Shown piece by piece: positions 9,774 to 18,128 of a stretch of DNA of 64,000 bases. A program made the translations under genes and the position numbers. The stretch comes from Mesorhizobium sp. (GTDB lineage: Bacteria > Pseudomonadota > Alphaproteobacteria > Rhizobiales > Rhizobiaceae): NCBI GenBank assembly GCA_004963905.1, contig SUGL01000004.1, positions 62,001 to 126,000 of the forward strand, read 5' to 3'. The notes beneath the pieces are model-generated. The model was not told where the DNA came from and did no database searches. It saw only the letters and a list, made by a program, of their open reading frames with translations. The first letter of the stretch is position 1. Every line of letters begins with the position of its first letter.

Positions 9774-10283
9774 CTATCCGGCAATCGCCATCCGATAGGC
9801 AACGCTCTGTCGGTGATGCGCGTGGCAGATGGCGATGGCCAGCGCGTCGGCGGCGTCGTCGGTTTCGAAGACAGCCTTCGGCATCAGCACCTTGACCATC
9901 ATGTGGATCTGCTTCTTCTCGCCGTGGCCGACGCCGATCACCGCCTTCTTCACCGCGTTGGGGGCATATTCGGCGACCACCAGCCCGGCGCGCGCCGGCA
10001 CCAGCATGGCGATGCCGCGCGCCTGGCCGAGCTTCAGCGTCGCCGTCGCATCCTTGTTGACGAAGGTCTGCTCGACCGCGGCCTCGTGCGGCATGGCCTG
10101 ATGCAGCACCTCGGCCAGCCCGTCATGCAACTGGCAGAGCCTCGTCGCGAGCGGCGCCTTGTCGTCGGAGCGCACGGTGCCGGATGCGACGAAGCGCAAG
10201 GAATTGCCGAGGCTTTCGACGATGCCCCAGCCGGTGCGCCTCAGTCCCGGATCGATGCCGATGATGCGAATCGCTTCCCCCAT
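9774..10283 (-). CDS. ruvC: Crossover junction endodeoxyribonuclease RuvC
   Basis: RuvC cuts Holliday junctions after RuvAB branch migration. The 169-residue length is usual. Catalytic acidic residues appear in [14 protein letters not shown] (Asp about 10), [12 protein letters not shown] (Glu about 70), and [18 protein letters not shown] near the C-terminus (paired Asp at about 144-147). It is the first gene of a ruvC-vapB-vapC-ruvA-ruvB run on the minus strand. A repeat-filled gap of 340 bases lies upstream. Confidence 0.97.
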   Translation of the reverse strand: MGEAIRIIGIDPGLRRTGWGIVESLGNSLRFVASGTVRSDDKAPLATRLCQLHDGLAEVLHQAMPHEAAVEQTFVNKDATATLKLGQARGIAMLVPARAGLVVAEYAPNAVKKAVIGVGHGEKKQIHMMVKVLMPKAVFETDDAADALAIAICHAHHRQSVAYRMAIAG

Positions 10284-10460
10284 GCGCCAAGTCTAACCTC
10301 GGCGCATGGCGATGCCAGCGAATTGTGAACAAACCAGAAACGATCGTGCCAAGTGCTAAGGCATTTTTCCCGAAAGTGGGAACCGGTTTCGGGACAAAGA
10401 CATGCGCAAAGTCAAAGCCTAAAGCGCATGGAGCGAATCCGAAGGATCGCGACGCGCTTT

Positions 10461-10604
10461 AAGGCGTGTTGAGATTCAGGTCAGGCCGAGCCGAAAGTGT
10501 CGGTTTCTGAGAACCGGAGTGGAGCGTACTTGAAGTACGTGAGCACCGGAAGCGCAGGAAACCGGCGTTTGCAGGCCGGCATCACCTGAATATCAACACG
10601 CCTT
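10461..10604. repeat. 144-bp imperfect palindromic intergenic element
   Basis: The ends AAGGCGTGTTGAGATTCAGG and ACCTGAATATCAACACGCCTT-like pair as inverted repeats around a core that itself contains palindromic GTACTTGAAGTAC. With the smaller CGAAAGTGGGAACCGG repeat at about 10360-10395 it fills most of the ruvC-rcdA gap (10284-10625). No gene is seen there. Such elements are typical dispersed repeats of rhizobial genomes. Confidence 0.7.
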
Positions 10605-10625
10605 AGGGGGCGCGGAACTGCCTTG

Positions 10626-11156
10626 TCAGCCGCGAGCGAAGGCCGTGTTGAGCAGACTGATCTGATCGGAGACGGGGTTGGCGCGGCGGCCCGCGGCCGG
10701 CGTGTCGTTGATGGCGCCGCCGTAGATCTCCTCGTCCATCCGCTTTACCAGCGCCTGCAGACGAAGCGAGCGGCTCACCAGGTCCAAGAATTCCTTGGGC
10801 AGCTCGTTCCAGCCCAGCGCCTCGTCATGCGCCGAAGCGGTGTCGAGCCGCACCTTGGATTTCTCCGAGGCGACCTGGTCGCGGGTCATCTCGCCCGAAT
10901 TCGCCGCCCGCTGCAGAAGCAGCCAGGATGCGACCTGCATCAGCCTTGTGGTGAGACGCATCGATTCGGCCGCATAGAGCGTTGCCGCCGTGCGCGACAG
11001 CTTCTTGGCTTCGAGCCTGCCCTTGCCGTCGAGATATTCGGCCGCCTGTTCGACCAGGCCCATGCCCTCCTGGTAAAGCGGCTTGAAGGATTGGGAGAAA
11101 ACCCGGCGTTCCGCGAGCTTTATGGTTTTCGCGCTGCCCTTCGAAGGCTCGGTCAT
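10626..11156 (-). CDS. rcdA: DUF1465 protein, RcdA-like regulator of CtrA degradation
   Basis: This 176-residue all-helical protein matches DUF1465, the family of Caulobacter RcdA, an adaptor that helps ClpXP degrade cell-cycle proteins such as CtrA. It opens with MTEPSKGSAKTIKLAE, has a central conserved LSRTAATLYAAESMRLTTRL stretch (about 56-75) and an ELPKEFLDLV segment, and ends in a disordered Pro/Arg/Asn tail. The start at 11156 has AGGGG seven bases upstream; an in-frame ATG eight codons earlier lacks this. Adaptor function here is inferred from family. Confidence 0.85.
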   Translation of the reverse strand: MTEPSKGSAKTIKLAERRVFSQSFKPLYQEGMGLVEQAAEYLDGKGRLEAKKLSRTAATLYAAESMRLTTRLMQVASWLLLQRAANSGEMTRDQVASEKSKVRLDTASAHDEALGWNELPKEFLDLVSRSLRLQALVKRMDEEIYGGAINDTPAAGRRANPVSDQISLLNTAFARG

Positions 11157-11319
11157 CGATACGCCCCTGCACTGCCGCAAGCCGATTCGGCATCCTTGCC
11201 GATACGTCCTGCACCCATAAACGACTGAGGCTTGAAAATGCGCTTCGATGCCCGTGAAGGCAAGCGCATGTTTAACAAACGGTTAACGCCGGACCGCACC
11301 CCGCCGGCCACCGGCGGAC

Positions 11320-11347
11320 AAAAAAAGAGCCGCGGATAAGGCGGCTC
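11320..11347 (-). terminator. Rho-independent terminator (minus strand)
   Basis: GAGCCGC (11327-11333) and GCGGCTC (11341-11347) form a 7-base stem with a 7-base loop. On the minus strand it is followed by seven T residues (11320-11326). It ends the candidate small RNA described next. Confidence 0.85.
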
Positions 11348-11430
11348 TCAGGAGTTTAACAGGGAGGCGTCAAACAAAGTGGCTCCAACCACTCGGTAAG
11401 AATCCAGAAAAACTGGATGGTCTCAGTAAA
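11320..11430 (-). ncRNA. Candidate trans-acting small RNA with anti-Shine-Dalgarno motif
   Basis: About 110 bases on the minus strand, in the 370-base gap between rcdA and the downstream-facing membrane protein gene, carry three ordered hairpins: ATCCAG/CTGGAT (11402-11418, T5 loop on the RNA strand), AGTGG/CCACT (11378-11393), and the terminator hairpin with its U tract. Between hairpins two and three is an unpaired CCUCCC (GGGAGG on plus, 11362-11367), complementary to ribosome-binding sites. This architecture resembles rhizobial alpha-r family sRNAs. No coding frame fits. The 5' end is not fixed. Confidence 0.6.
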
Positions 11431-11526
11431 CGCCTGTAAAGCTTAATGAAGTCTTAACGCCGGACGGATTTTTTGACCGAACGGACGCTCCTGTGCCGGA
11501 ACGGGACGCCCCGGCGACCAGACCCC

Positions 11527-11904
11527 TCAGCTTCTCCAGATCGCGGGCAACGCGATGAAGGCGAACAGCAGCATGCCGGCGTAGAACGCCAGCGAGGATA
11601 TGCCGAGCAGTGGTTCGATCGCCGGATTGCCGGCAAGCAGGATGTAAAGGCCGATGAGCAGGCCTATGCCGCTGATCGCGGTCAGCCAGAAATGGATCGC
11701 CGCGAGCCTCTTGTGCGCGACGGCCGGAAACAGGTGATAGAAGAAGGCGAACACTGCCGACATGAGCCAGCCGGCCACCATCGTGTGAGCATGGGTCGGC
11801 ATCTGGCCATGGTCCTGGCTGATCGCCATGTGGATGCCAAGCGCCATTCCGCACAGGGAATAGATGATGGCGAGCGTAAAGAAGTTTCGGGCTACCCCTT
11901 GCAT
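11527..11904 (-). CDS. Small integral membrane protein, cytochrome-oxidase-subunit-like
   Basis: This 125-residue protein has four predicted membrane helices (about 6-26, 36-56, 66-90, 100-120). The first loop holds clustered histidines (GIHMAISQDHGQ, PTHAHTM) and helix two continues into FFYHLFP. Close relatives in rhizobia are often labelled cytochrome-c oxidase because of faint likeness to subunit I helices, but it is far too short to be an oxidase by itself. Start at 11904 has GGAGAGGA upstream; the longer frame to 12114 is not supported. Function unknown. Confidence 0.75.
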   Translation of the reverse strand: MQGVARNFFTLAIIYSLCGMALGIHMAISQDHGQMPTHAHTMVAGWLMSAVFAFFYHLFPAVAHKRLAAIHFWLTAISGIGLLIGLYILLAGNPAIEPLLGISSLAFYAGMLLFAFIALPAIWRS

Positions 11905-12158
11905 TGGTCCTCTCCAACGGCTGTTGCGGTGCTGAACCGGATCGATCGTCAGGCGATTCCACGCCGGTCTGGGCGTCGATGCCTCGGCGATGTTTCCGGA
12001 TGATGTCGCGGCCAACCGCGCCAAGTTCCGGATGAAACAGATGTCTGTTTTTCGCGACATCGTTCCGAAACACGCCCCGCGCAAAACCCGCGCTCCTCTC
12101 GACGGCCGGCGCAAAACCGATGCCGTCGCAAATGAAGAAAGACATCCAGGAGCACATC

Positions 12159-12710
12159 ATGGACTGGTACTCGATCGTCAAATTCCTCCACGTCGTCTCG
12201 GCCATTTTGTGGGTCGGCGGCGGTTTCGTTCTGTTCCTGCTCGGCATGCTTGCCGAGCGTGCCGGCAACACCGGGGACAAGCTGCAGGCGATGCGGGCCA
12301 GCGGTGAGCTCGGCGGCCGCTTCTTCGCGCCGATGTCGATGCTCACCCTGATCTTCGGCCTCGTCATGTGCGGCTTCTGGGTCGGCTTTTCCGATCTGTG
12401 GATCATCATCGGCCTTGCCGGCTACGCCACGACCTTTTCGATCGGCATGCTGGTCTTCAAGCCGACCGGCGAGCGGATGGGCGCCATGGTCGCCAGGGAA
12501 GGCGTGACGCCGGCGGTTCTCGCCATCGGCCAGCGCATGATGAGCTGGGCGCGTTTCGACTATGCGGTGATGCTGGTGATCATCGCCGACATGGTGCTGA
12601 AGCCTACGCTCCACGACATCGGCATCCTCGTCGGCATGGCGGTGGTGGTAGCGGCCGGCGCGGCGCTCGCCCTTGGCGGCAGCCGCCAATTGGTGCCGAG
12701 CGCCGCTTGA
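12159..12710 (+). CDS. DUF2269 family integral membrane protein
   Basis: A 183-residue protein with four or five membrane helices, beginning MDWYSIVKFLHVVSAILWVGG; the early His and the second-helix region match DUF2269 proteins. Related proteins include copper-resistance CopD-like and heme-binding-like helices, but no function is established. The start has AGGAG seven bases upstream; earlier in-frame codons lack similarity. It is transcribed away from the histidine-rich small membrane protein gene 254 bases to the left. Confidence 0.8.
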   Translation: MDWYSIVKFLHVVSAILWVGGGFVLFLLGMLAERAGNTGDKLQAMRASGELGGRFFAPMSMLTLIFGLVMCGFWVGFSDLWIIIGLAGYATTFSIGMLVFKPTGERMGAMVAREGVTPAVLAIGQRMMSWARFDYAVMLVIIADMVLKPTLHDIGILVGMAVVVAAGAALALGGSRQLVPSAA

Positions 12711-12751
12711 GATGGCTATGGCGGAGCGGCTGATCAGCCGCCCCGTCCATT

Positions 12752-13522
12752 TCACATCAGGCCGGCGATACCGTCCCAGAGCAGCTTGACCGCCACCACG
12801 GCCACCGTCGCATAGGTGAACGGATAAAATACCTCAGGGCGCATGCGGCGCACCAGCCATGCGCCGGCGACCGTCGAGAGCGGCGCCAGCGGCATCAGCA
12901 CAAAAGAGGCGCTGAGGTTGGTGCTGTCGAACTGGCCGAGCGCGAAATAAGGGATGAGCTTCAGCGCGTTGGTGGCGGCGAAGAAGATCGCCGCCGTCCC
13001 CGACAGCACCTTCGGATCGAGCCGGATCGGCAGCGCATAGACCTGGAAGGGCGGGCCGCCGACATGAGCGACGAAGCTGGTGAAGCCGGCGACGGTGCCC
13101 CAGAAGGCCGCGGCGATCCGGTTCGGCTCGGCCGCGTGATCGGCGCCGTGGCGGAACTGCAGATAGAGCCAGCGCAGGACGAAGATCAGCGCGACCGCGC
13201 CGACGATCAGCCGCACCATCTCCTCGGTGACCAGGGCCGCCGTCAGCCAGCCGACGCCGATGCCGATGACGGCGCCCGGCATCATGTCGACCAGCATCTT
13301 GCGGTCGTAGACGCCCCACCATGTCCATACCGAGACGACGTCCATCAGGCAAAGGATCGGCAGCAGGATGGCCGCGGCCTGTACCGGCGGCATGGTCAGC
13401 GCCATCAAAGGCACGCCGACGAAACCCACGGCGCCGCCAAAGCCGCCCTTCGACAGGCCGACGAGGATGACCGCCGGAATGGCGGCGGCATAGAACCAGG
13501 GATCGCTGAGCAGGCCTGACAT
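12752..13522 (-). CDS. TauE/SafE family sulfite exporter-like permease
   Basis: A 256-residue polytopic membrane protein of the TauE/SafE (DUF81) family, with eight predicted helices in two repeats. The first repeat has the family motif LVGLSKGGFGG (about 19-29) and the second FTSFVAHVGGPPFQVY (about 148-163). The family exports sulfite, sulfoacetate or related organosulfur anions; the substrate here is unknown. The 13522 start is the only Met close to the domain; the 60 codons before it look non-coding and overlap the next gene's leader. Confidence 0.88.
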   Translation of the reverse strand: MSGLLSDPWFYAAAIPAVILVGLSKGGFGGAVGFVGVPLMALTMPPVQAAAILLPILCLMDVVSVWTWWGVYDRKMLVDMMPGAVIGIGVGWLTAALVTEEMVRLIVGAVALIFVLRWLYLQFRHGADHAAEPNRIAAAFWGTVAGFTSFVAHVGGPPFQVYALPIRLDPKVLSGTAAIFFAATNALKLIPYFALGQFDSTNLSASFVLMPLAPLSTVAGAWLVRRMRPEVFYPFTYATVAVVAVKLLWDGIAGLM

Positions 13523-13713
13523 TGGATGACCGGAGACGCGGGCGGCTGGAAGAGGGCGGGAGACCGCAATAGACCACAATGCGGGAGATCGCGATAGCCG
13601 ATGCGCCTCGCGGCAGCCGATCAGCACGATCAACTGTCCGTAACCCGGTCCTTCCGGTTTGCGGGAAGCTCGGAGCCATGCATAAGGTCGCCGGCCCAGC
13701 ACGAGGTTCGACG

Positions 13714-14172
13714 ATGAGCGAAGTCCAGATCCGCCGCGCGCGGCAAGCCGATCTCCCGGCGATCGTCGCCATGCTCGCCGATGATATGCTTGGCCGCGCC
13801 CGCGAGGACACCGGCATGCCGCTGGCGCAGGCCTATGTGGATGCCTTCGCGGCGGTCGACAGCGACCCGAACCAGTTGCTCGCGGTGATGACGGACGGCG
13901 CCGATGTCGTCGGCACGCTGCAGATCAGCTTTCTCGCCGGGCTGTCGTCGCAGGGCGCCTGGCGCGGCCAGATCGAGGCGGTGCGCGTTGCGGCGAACCG
14001 ACGCGGCGAAAGGCTCGGGCAGCGCTTGCTGGAATGGGCGATCGAGAAATGCCGCGAACGCGGCTGCAGGGTCGTCCAGCTGACGACCAACAAGAGCCGG
14101 CTCGACGCCCATCGCTTCTACGAACGGCTCGGCTTCAAGGCGAGCCACATCGGCTACAAGCTGGACCTCTAA
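13714..14172 (+). CDS. GNAT family N-acetyltransferase
   Basis: A 152-residue GNAT acetyltransferase. It opens with IRRARQADLPAIVAML and contains the acetyl-CoA pyrophosphate-binding region IEAVRVAANRRGERLGQRLLEWAI (motif A, with RxxGxG replaced by RRGERLG, about 90-110), then the motif B region LTTNKSRLDAHRFYERLGF. The layout is that of PhnO- or phosphinothricin-type acetyltransferases. Substrate unknown. The start at 13714 has ACGAGG upstream. Confidence 0.88.
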   Translation: MSEVQIRRARQADLPAIVAMLADDMLGRAREDTGMPLAQAYVDAFAAVDSDPNQLLAVMTDGADVVGTLQISFLAGLSSQGAWRGQIEAVRVAANRRGERLGQRLLEWAIEKCRERGCRVVQLTTNKSRLDAHRFYERLGFKASHIGYKLDL

Positions 14173-14173
14173 T

Positions 14174-14264
14174 ATGCATGTCGCAGCGGTTTTGGGAGAA
14201 CGACATGCATCAAACAAAAATTTGAAGCGCGTCGCCTGAATTTGTTTCAGCGCGACGCGCTTTA
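14174..14264. repeat. Double-palindrome intergenic element, copy 1
   Basis: ATGCATGTCG (14174-14183) pairs with CGACATGCAT (14201-14210), and AAGCGCGTCGC pairs with GCGACGCGCTT (14225-14262). The same two-palindrome composite recurs at 25461-25563 with small changes. It lies between convergent genes and could serve as a terminator, but the pattern is that of a dispersed repeat. Confidence 0.75.
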
Positions 14265-14295
14265 GCGGTTGGTGTCGGCAATCGTGGCCGCAGTC

Positions 14296-14730
14296 CTACA
14301 TCTCGTCCGGTCCCGGGTCGCCACCGGCGGCAGTGATTGCAAGCCGGCTCAGATAGTGCGTCCAGCCCTTCTCATGGCTGTCGCAAATCTCTCGGTCGGC
14401 AAGGCCGCTATGGGTGAGCTTGACCCGCGTTCCGCCGGACTCTTCGACCAGATCAATTTCAACAAGGCTCGAACCGGGCGGTGTTCGGTCGTTACCCTCC
14501 CAGCCGAAGCTGTAGGCAAGGCGGTGGACGGGTACGACCTCGGTGAATTGGCCGCGTGCCGTGGCTCTTCCTGCCAAATTCAGCAAGTAAAGACCGCCGG
14601 GGTTAGGCTCTGCAGTTGCCTCCGTTCCCATCCAGCGCACGATCTTGTCGGGATCCGTCAGGAAGGCGAAGACGGTCGCCGGCGGGGCCGCGATCTGCAC
14701 CTCGCGACGAACGATCAAGGGTTCAGCCAT
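14296..14730 (-). CDS. SRPBCC (AHSA1-like) ligand-binding protein
   Basis: A 144-residue START/Bet v 1-like protein of the AHSA1 subgroup. The opening IVRREVQIAAPPATVFAFLTDPDKIVRWMG is the family's first strand and helix, and the end GWTHYLSRLAITAAGGD is the long C-terminal helix. These bind small hydrophobic ligands in a central cavity; no specific ligand can be assigned. It stands alone and is divergent from the cyclase gene. Two more SRPBCC proteins are at 33.9 and 34.8 kb but are not neighbours. Confidence 0.88.
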   Translation of the reverse strand: MAEPLIVRREVQIAAPPATVFAFLTDPDKIVRWMGTEATAEPNPGGLYLLNLAGRATARGQFTEVVPVHRLAYSFGWEGNDRTPPGSSLVEIDLVEESGGTRVKLTHSGLADREICDSHEKGWTHYLSRLAITAAGGDPGPDEM

Positions 14731-14855
14731 CGAAATCTCCCGTGTATGCGTGCGGCAACATGGCTTGCCCGACAGGCGGCGCCGGACAGGGCTTTCGATT
14801 CGAAGCTAAATCGCCCTTCCGTTCAACAAAAATCTCCTTGGGTTAATTCGCGCTG

Positions 14856-15989
14856 GTGACAGCAACGGAACACGGAAGCATGATCGTGTCGATGCGGCTT
14901 TCTTCAACTCTCGCCTGGCTGGTCGACAGCGCCGGCGGCGCCGTCCAACCGGATGATTTTCTGGCTACGCTCGGCGCGCGGCTCGTTGACGACGGGCTGC
15001 CGCTCGCCGGTGGAGCCCTGACGCTCGCCGCGCCGCATCCGATTATAACGCGCCGCGCCTGGCTGTGGCGGGCCGAGACAGGCGTCGTCATGGAGGCGCT
15101 GGCTTTTGGTGCCGGCACGATTCCTGGAGCCCGGGAAGATGATCTCGGACGCGAATGGCTGGCGGGACTGGGAACCGGTGTTGTGCACGATTACACGGTT
15201 GGGCCTGAGCGTGAGGATTCGCAATCCGAGAATCCAAAGCTGAATTGGGTCCCGGTCCGTCCTCTCGTGGAGCACGAAACGAACACATTGAACCATGTCG
15301 CGCGCTTCGCCGCCGCGCCACTTGCCGCTCTCGCCGCCAGGTCGGCGCTGTCGGCCCTGCTTCAGGCCTATCTCGGGCAGCGAAGCGCGGCGCAGGTGTT
15401 GGCCGGCCGTTCGCGGCGCGAGGTTGGCGAGACGATCCGCGCTGTCCTGCTCTACAGCGATTTGCGCGACTTTACCGCCCTGTCGGAGGAGACGGACGCC
15501 GAACAGGTCGTGGCGGCGCTCAACGCTAGCTTCGACCGCATCGCCGGCGCCGTTCACGTTTTTGGCGGCGAGGTGCTGAAATTCATCGGCGACGGGGTGC
15601 TGGCGATCTTTCCCGTCGGCGAGCGCTCGGCTTCAGAGGCTTGCGAGGCAGCATTGCGCGCGATCGGAGCGGCGCGGGCGGGAATGACCCAGCTCAATCA
15701 GGTCCGGACCACACAGGGCATGCCCGAGCTGCAGTTCGGCATGGCGCTGCATCTGGGCGACATGGTGTGGGGCAATGTCGGCACAGCCGACCGGCTGGAT
15801 TTCACCGCGATCGGCCCGGCCGTGAATCTCGTCAGCAGGCTCGAAGGCCTGTGCCGGCCGCTTGGACGGAGTGTGCTGATCTCGGGGACGGTCGCGGCAG
15901 AAATATCAACGCCCTTGGTCCGTTTGGGCGAACATCAATTGCGCGGAATCGCCAGATCGTGCGCCGTCTTCGGCCTTCCGGACGGGTGA
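14856..15989 (+). CDS. Class III adenylate/guanylate cyclase
   Basis: A 377-residue protein with an unrecognised amino-terminal half (about 1-190) and a class III nucleotidyl cyclase domain (about 195-375). All catalytic elements are visible: metal Asp in LLYSDLRDFTAL and in FIGDGVLAIFP, the purine-reading Lys in EVLKFIGD and Asp in RLDFTAIG, and the transition-state Asn and Arg in AVNLVSRLEGL. It should make cAMP. No membrane helix is seen, so it is probably cytoplasmic, with the N-terminal half as a sensor. The start may be the GTG or ATG within the first ten codons. Confidence 0.9.
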   Translation: MTATEHGSMIVSMRLSSTLAWLVDSAGGAVQPDDFLATLGARLVDDGLPLAGGALTLAAPHPIITRRAWLWRAETGVVMEALAFGAGTIPGAREDDLGREWLAGLGTGVVHDYTVGPEREDSQSENPKLNWVPVRPLVEHETNTLNHVARFAAAPLAALAARSALSALLQAYLGQRSAAQVLAGRSRREVGETIRAVLLYSDLRDFTALSEETDAEQVVAALNASFDRIAGAVHVFGGEVLKFIGDGVLAIFPVGERSASEACEAALRAIGAARAGMTQLNQVRTTQGMPELQFGMALHLGDMVWGNVGTADRLDFTAIGPAVNLVSRLEGLCRPLGRSVLISGTVAAEISTPLVRLGEHQLRGIARSCAVFGLPDG

Positions 15990-16165
15990 TCCCTAGACCA
16001 GGGGGCACCCGGCAGCGGCCCCGGTGCCCAACGATCCTGCTTCGCGCCATGCTCTCGTTCGCTGACCTGGTGGTAAACCTGAGGTTTGGTGCGTGCAACG
16101 GGAATACCTCGCTCTCGACCCATTCAAGGCATACGCCGGGCGCCTGTTCCACCCCGCTTTGCGCC

Positions 16166-17218
16166 TTACGGCTTGCGGCCGATCACGGCGCCGTTCGCGG
16201 CGGGTGCGTCGAACCAGACCGTCTCGATGTGCCGGAATCCGGCTTCCTCGAGCCATGCCGAATATTCCGCCGGTGTGTAGTTTCGCCCTTCCGTCTCGAT
16301 CAGCATGTTGAGACTCATCAGCGCGGCCGGCGCTGGTCCGGTCTTTTCGTCATTGACGAGAAGCTCGCTGATGACGACTGCGCCGCCGCTCGGCAAGGCC
16401 TCGAAGGACCGGTGCAGCAAGGCGCGGTCTTTCGCCTCGTCCCAGTCGTGCATGATCATCGACAGGAGATGCACGTCGTGATCCTTCGGAAGCTGCTCGA
16501 AGAAGTCACCGCCTGCCGTCTCGATCCGGTCGGTCAAGCCGGCCTCGGCGATCTTTCCCGCCGCGATCGCGGCCACATGCGGCAAGTCGAACACGGTCGC
16601 GCTGAGCGTCCCATACTGTTTGCAGAGCTCGATGTCGTACGCGCCCGACCCGCCGCCGATGTCGAGAAGGTGGCGGAAATGACTGAGATCGACGGCTTCG
16701 CCGAGCTTGCGCGCAGTCATCGCGGAGAGCGAATGCATCGCCTCCCAGAAGGTTGCCAGCATCGTCGGATCCTCGCCGTCGAATGCCGAGGATTGCACTG
16801 CCGGGTCCCACGTGGTTGGCCGGTTCGTGCGCAGCGCCTCGGTAAGTTTGCTCCAGCCCGCGTAGAGCCGCTTGTCGGCCATCTGCACGAAGCCGCCGAA
16901 GTAATACGGCTTCCCGCGCACGAGATAGGCTTCGCTCAAGGGCGTATTGCGATAACGGCCGCCCGTTTTCTCCAGAAGCCCGAGCGCAGCGCAGCCGGTC
17001 AACAGCATCTCGGCAGGGCGTGGGTTGAGACCGAGCGCTTCCGCCAGCCCTGAGACCGTGATGCCGGCGCCGCCCGCAAGGCGACTGAAGAGGTCCAACT
17101 CGTGTGCGGCGGCCAAAGTCTTGAAGGCCCAGAAGCCGGTCGAAAGCGCCATCAGCGGGACAGCGGAGGGAAGCTCCGTCGCGATCGCTGCGTGCCTTTC
17201 ACGAATTGTCGTTTCCAT
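16166..17218 (-). CDS. SAM-dependent O-methyltransferase (family 2)
   Basis: A 350-residue methyltransferase of the acetylserotonin/caffeate type. The first third is the winged-helix dimerisation domain (from about residue 18, ending near the NTPLSEAYLVRG segment); the SAM-binding core has LLDIGGGSGAYDIEL at about 180, and a catalytic-type His in MIMHDWDEAKDRALL. It methylates a hydroxyl on a small, probably aromatic or polyketide-like molecule. The start at 17218 has AGGAGA; the longer frame (to 17437) is unsupported. No biosynthetic partner lies nearby, so the substrate is open. Confidence 0.88.
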   Translation of the reverse strand: METTIRERHAAIATELPSAVPLMALSTGFWAFKTLAAAHELDLFSRLAGGAGITVSGLAEALGLNPRPAEMLLTGCAALGLLEKTGGRYRNTPLSEAYLVRGKPYYFGGFVQMADKRLYAGWSKLTEALRTNRPTTWDPAVQSSAFDGEDPTMLATFWEAMHSLSAMTARKLGEAVDLSHFRHLLDIGGGSGAYDIELCKQYGTLSATVFDLPHVAAIAAGKIAEAGLTDRIETAGGDFFEQLPKDHDVHLLSMIMHDWDEAKDRALLHRSFEALPSGGAVVISELLVNDEKTGPAPAALMSLNMLIETEGRNYTPAEYSAWLEEAGFRHIETVWFDAPAANGAVIGRKP

Positions 17219-17479
17219 GATCATCTCCTGCAATTGGTTCGACGACACGCGCATCGTCGAAGAGCGCCGTTGCAGGGTGATTTCGCGACCGAGAAATTCG
17301 ATTACATCTGAAATCATGGGCCTCCTGGATGAGCCCTCGAAGATTGGTGCAGGCCTTCGCTGTCGCGACGCATTTCGGCGGCTATCTTTGTGCGCCTCCT
17401 GTTCAAGCCGGACGCATTGCTTTATGCCGCAATGCAACCATCTTCGCCCGGCATAGGCGAAAACTGGGATCGAAGACCA

Positions 17480-18127
17480 ATGAACGATTTAACGCCGCCC
17501 AACCGCTGCCGTATCGTGCTGATCGCGCCGCCGCTCGCGACGGCCGAGCACGTCTGCGCGGCCTTCGACGGCGGCGATATCGCCTCGCTGATCCTGCCCG
17601 ACAATGGCATGGACGATGCCACCTTCCAGGCCTTCGCCGAGAAGATCGTGCCGGTCGCCCAAGCCGCCGGCATCGCGGTCGTCATCGCCGGCGACAGCCG
17701 CATCGCCGGCCGCGTTCACGCCGACGGCCTCCATGTCGAGACAAACCGCCGGGAACTCGCCGAGACGATCGAGCGCTTGGCGGACAAGATGATGATCGGC
17801 GCCGGCGGCGCCAAGACCCGCGACGAGGCGCTGGAGCTCGGCGAGGAGCGGCCCGACTACATGTTCTTCGGCCGTTTCGGTTATGACAACAAGCCGGAGC
17901 CGCATTCGCGCAACCTTTCGCTCGGCGAATGGTGGGCGCAGATGATCCAGATCCCCTGCATCGTGATGGCTGGGTCCGATCTTGCCTCGGTGAAAACGGT
18001 TGCGGCCACCGGAGCCGAGTTCGTGGCGCTCTCCAGCGCCGTCTTTGCCGACGGGCTCGATCCGCGCGCGGCGGTCGCCGCCGCCAACGTGCTGCTCGAC
18101 GAAACCGCGCCGCGCTTCGAGGATTGA
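17480..18127 (+). CDS. ThiE-like thiamine phosphate synthase family protein
   Basis: A 215-residue TIM-barrel protein of the ThiE/TenI family. Barrel-strand signatures are ADGLHVETN in the middle, then DYMFFGRFGYDNKPEP and GAEFVALSSAVF near the end. Canonical ThiE has a VGPIFPTxTK-type loop; here it is FGRFGYDNKPEP, so it may be a paralog rather than the main synthase. It is followed at once by the Sel1 gene. The start at 17480 matches the barrel start. Confidence 0.82.
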   Translation: MNDLTPPNRCRIVLIAPPLATAEHVCAAFDGGDIASLILPDNGMDDATFQAFAEKIVPVAQAAGIAVVIAGDSRIAGRVHADGLHVETNRRELAETIERLADKMMIGAGGAKTRDEALELGEERPDYMFFGRFGYDNKPEPHSRNLSLGEWWAQMIQIPCIVMAGSDLASVKTVAATGAEFVALSSAVFADGLDPRAAVAAANVLLDETAPRFED

Positions 18128-18128
18128 C

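Noticed and set aside
11949..12755. Minus-strand 268-residue frame
   Set aside because: Antisense shadow of the DUF2269 gene, with low-complexity His/Arg composition and no domain.
16003..16029. GGGCACC/GGTGCCC hairpin after the cyclase gene as a terminator
   Set aside because: The stem is good but there is no T tract on either strand.
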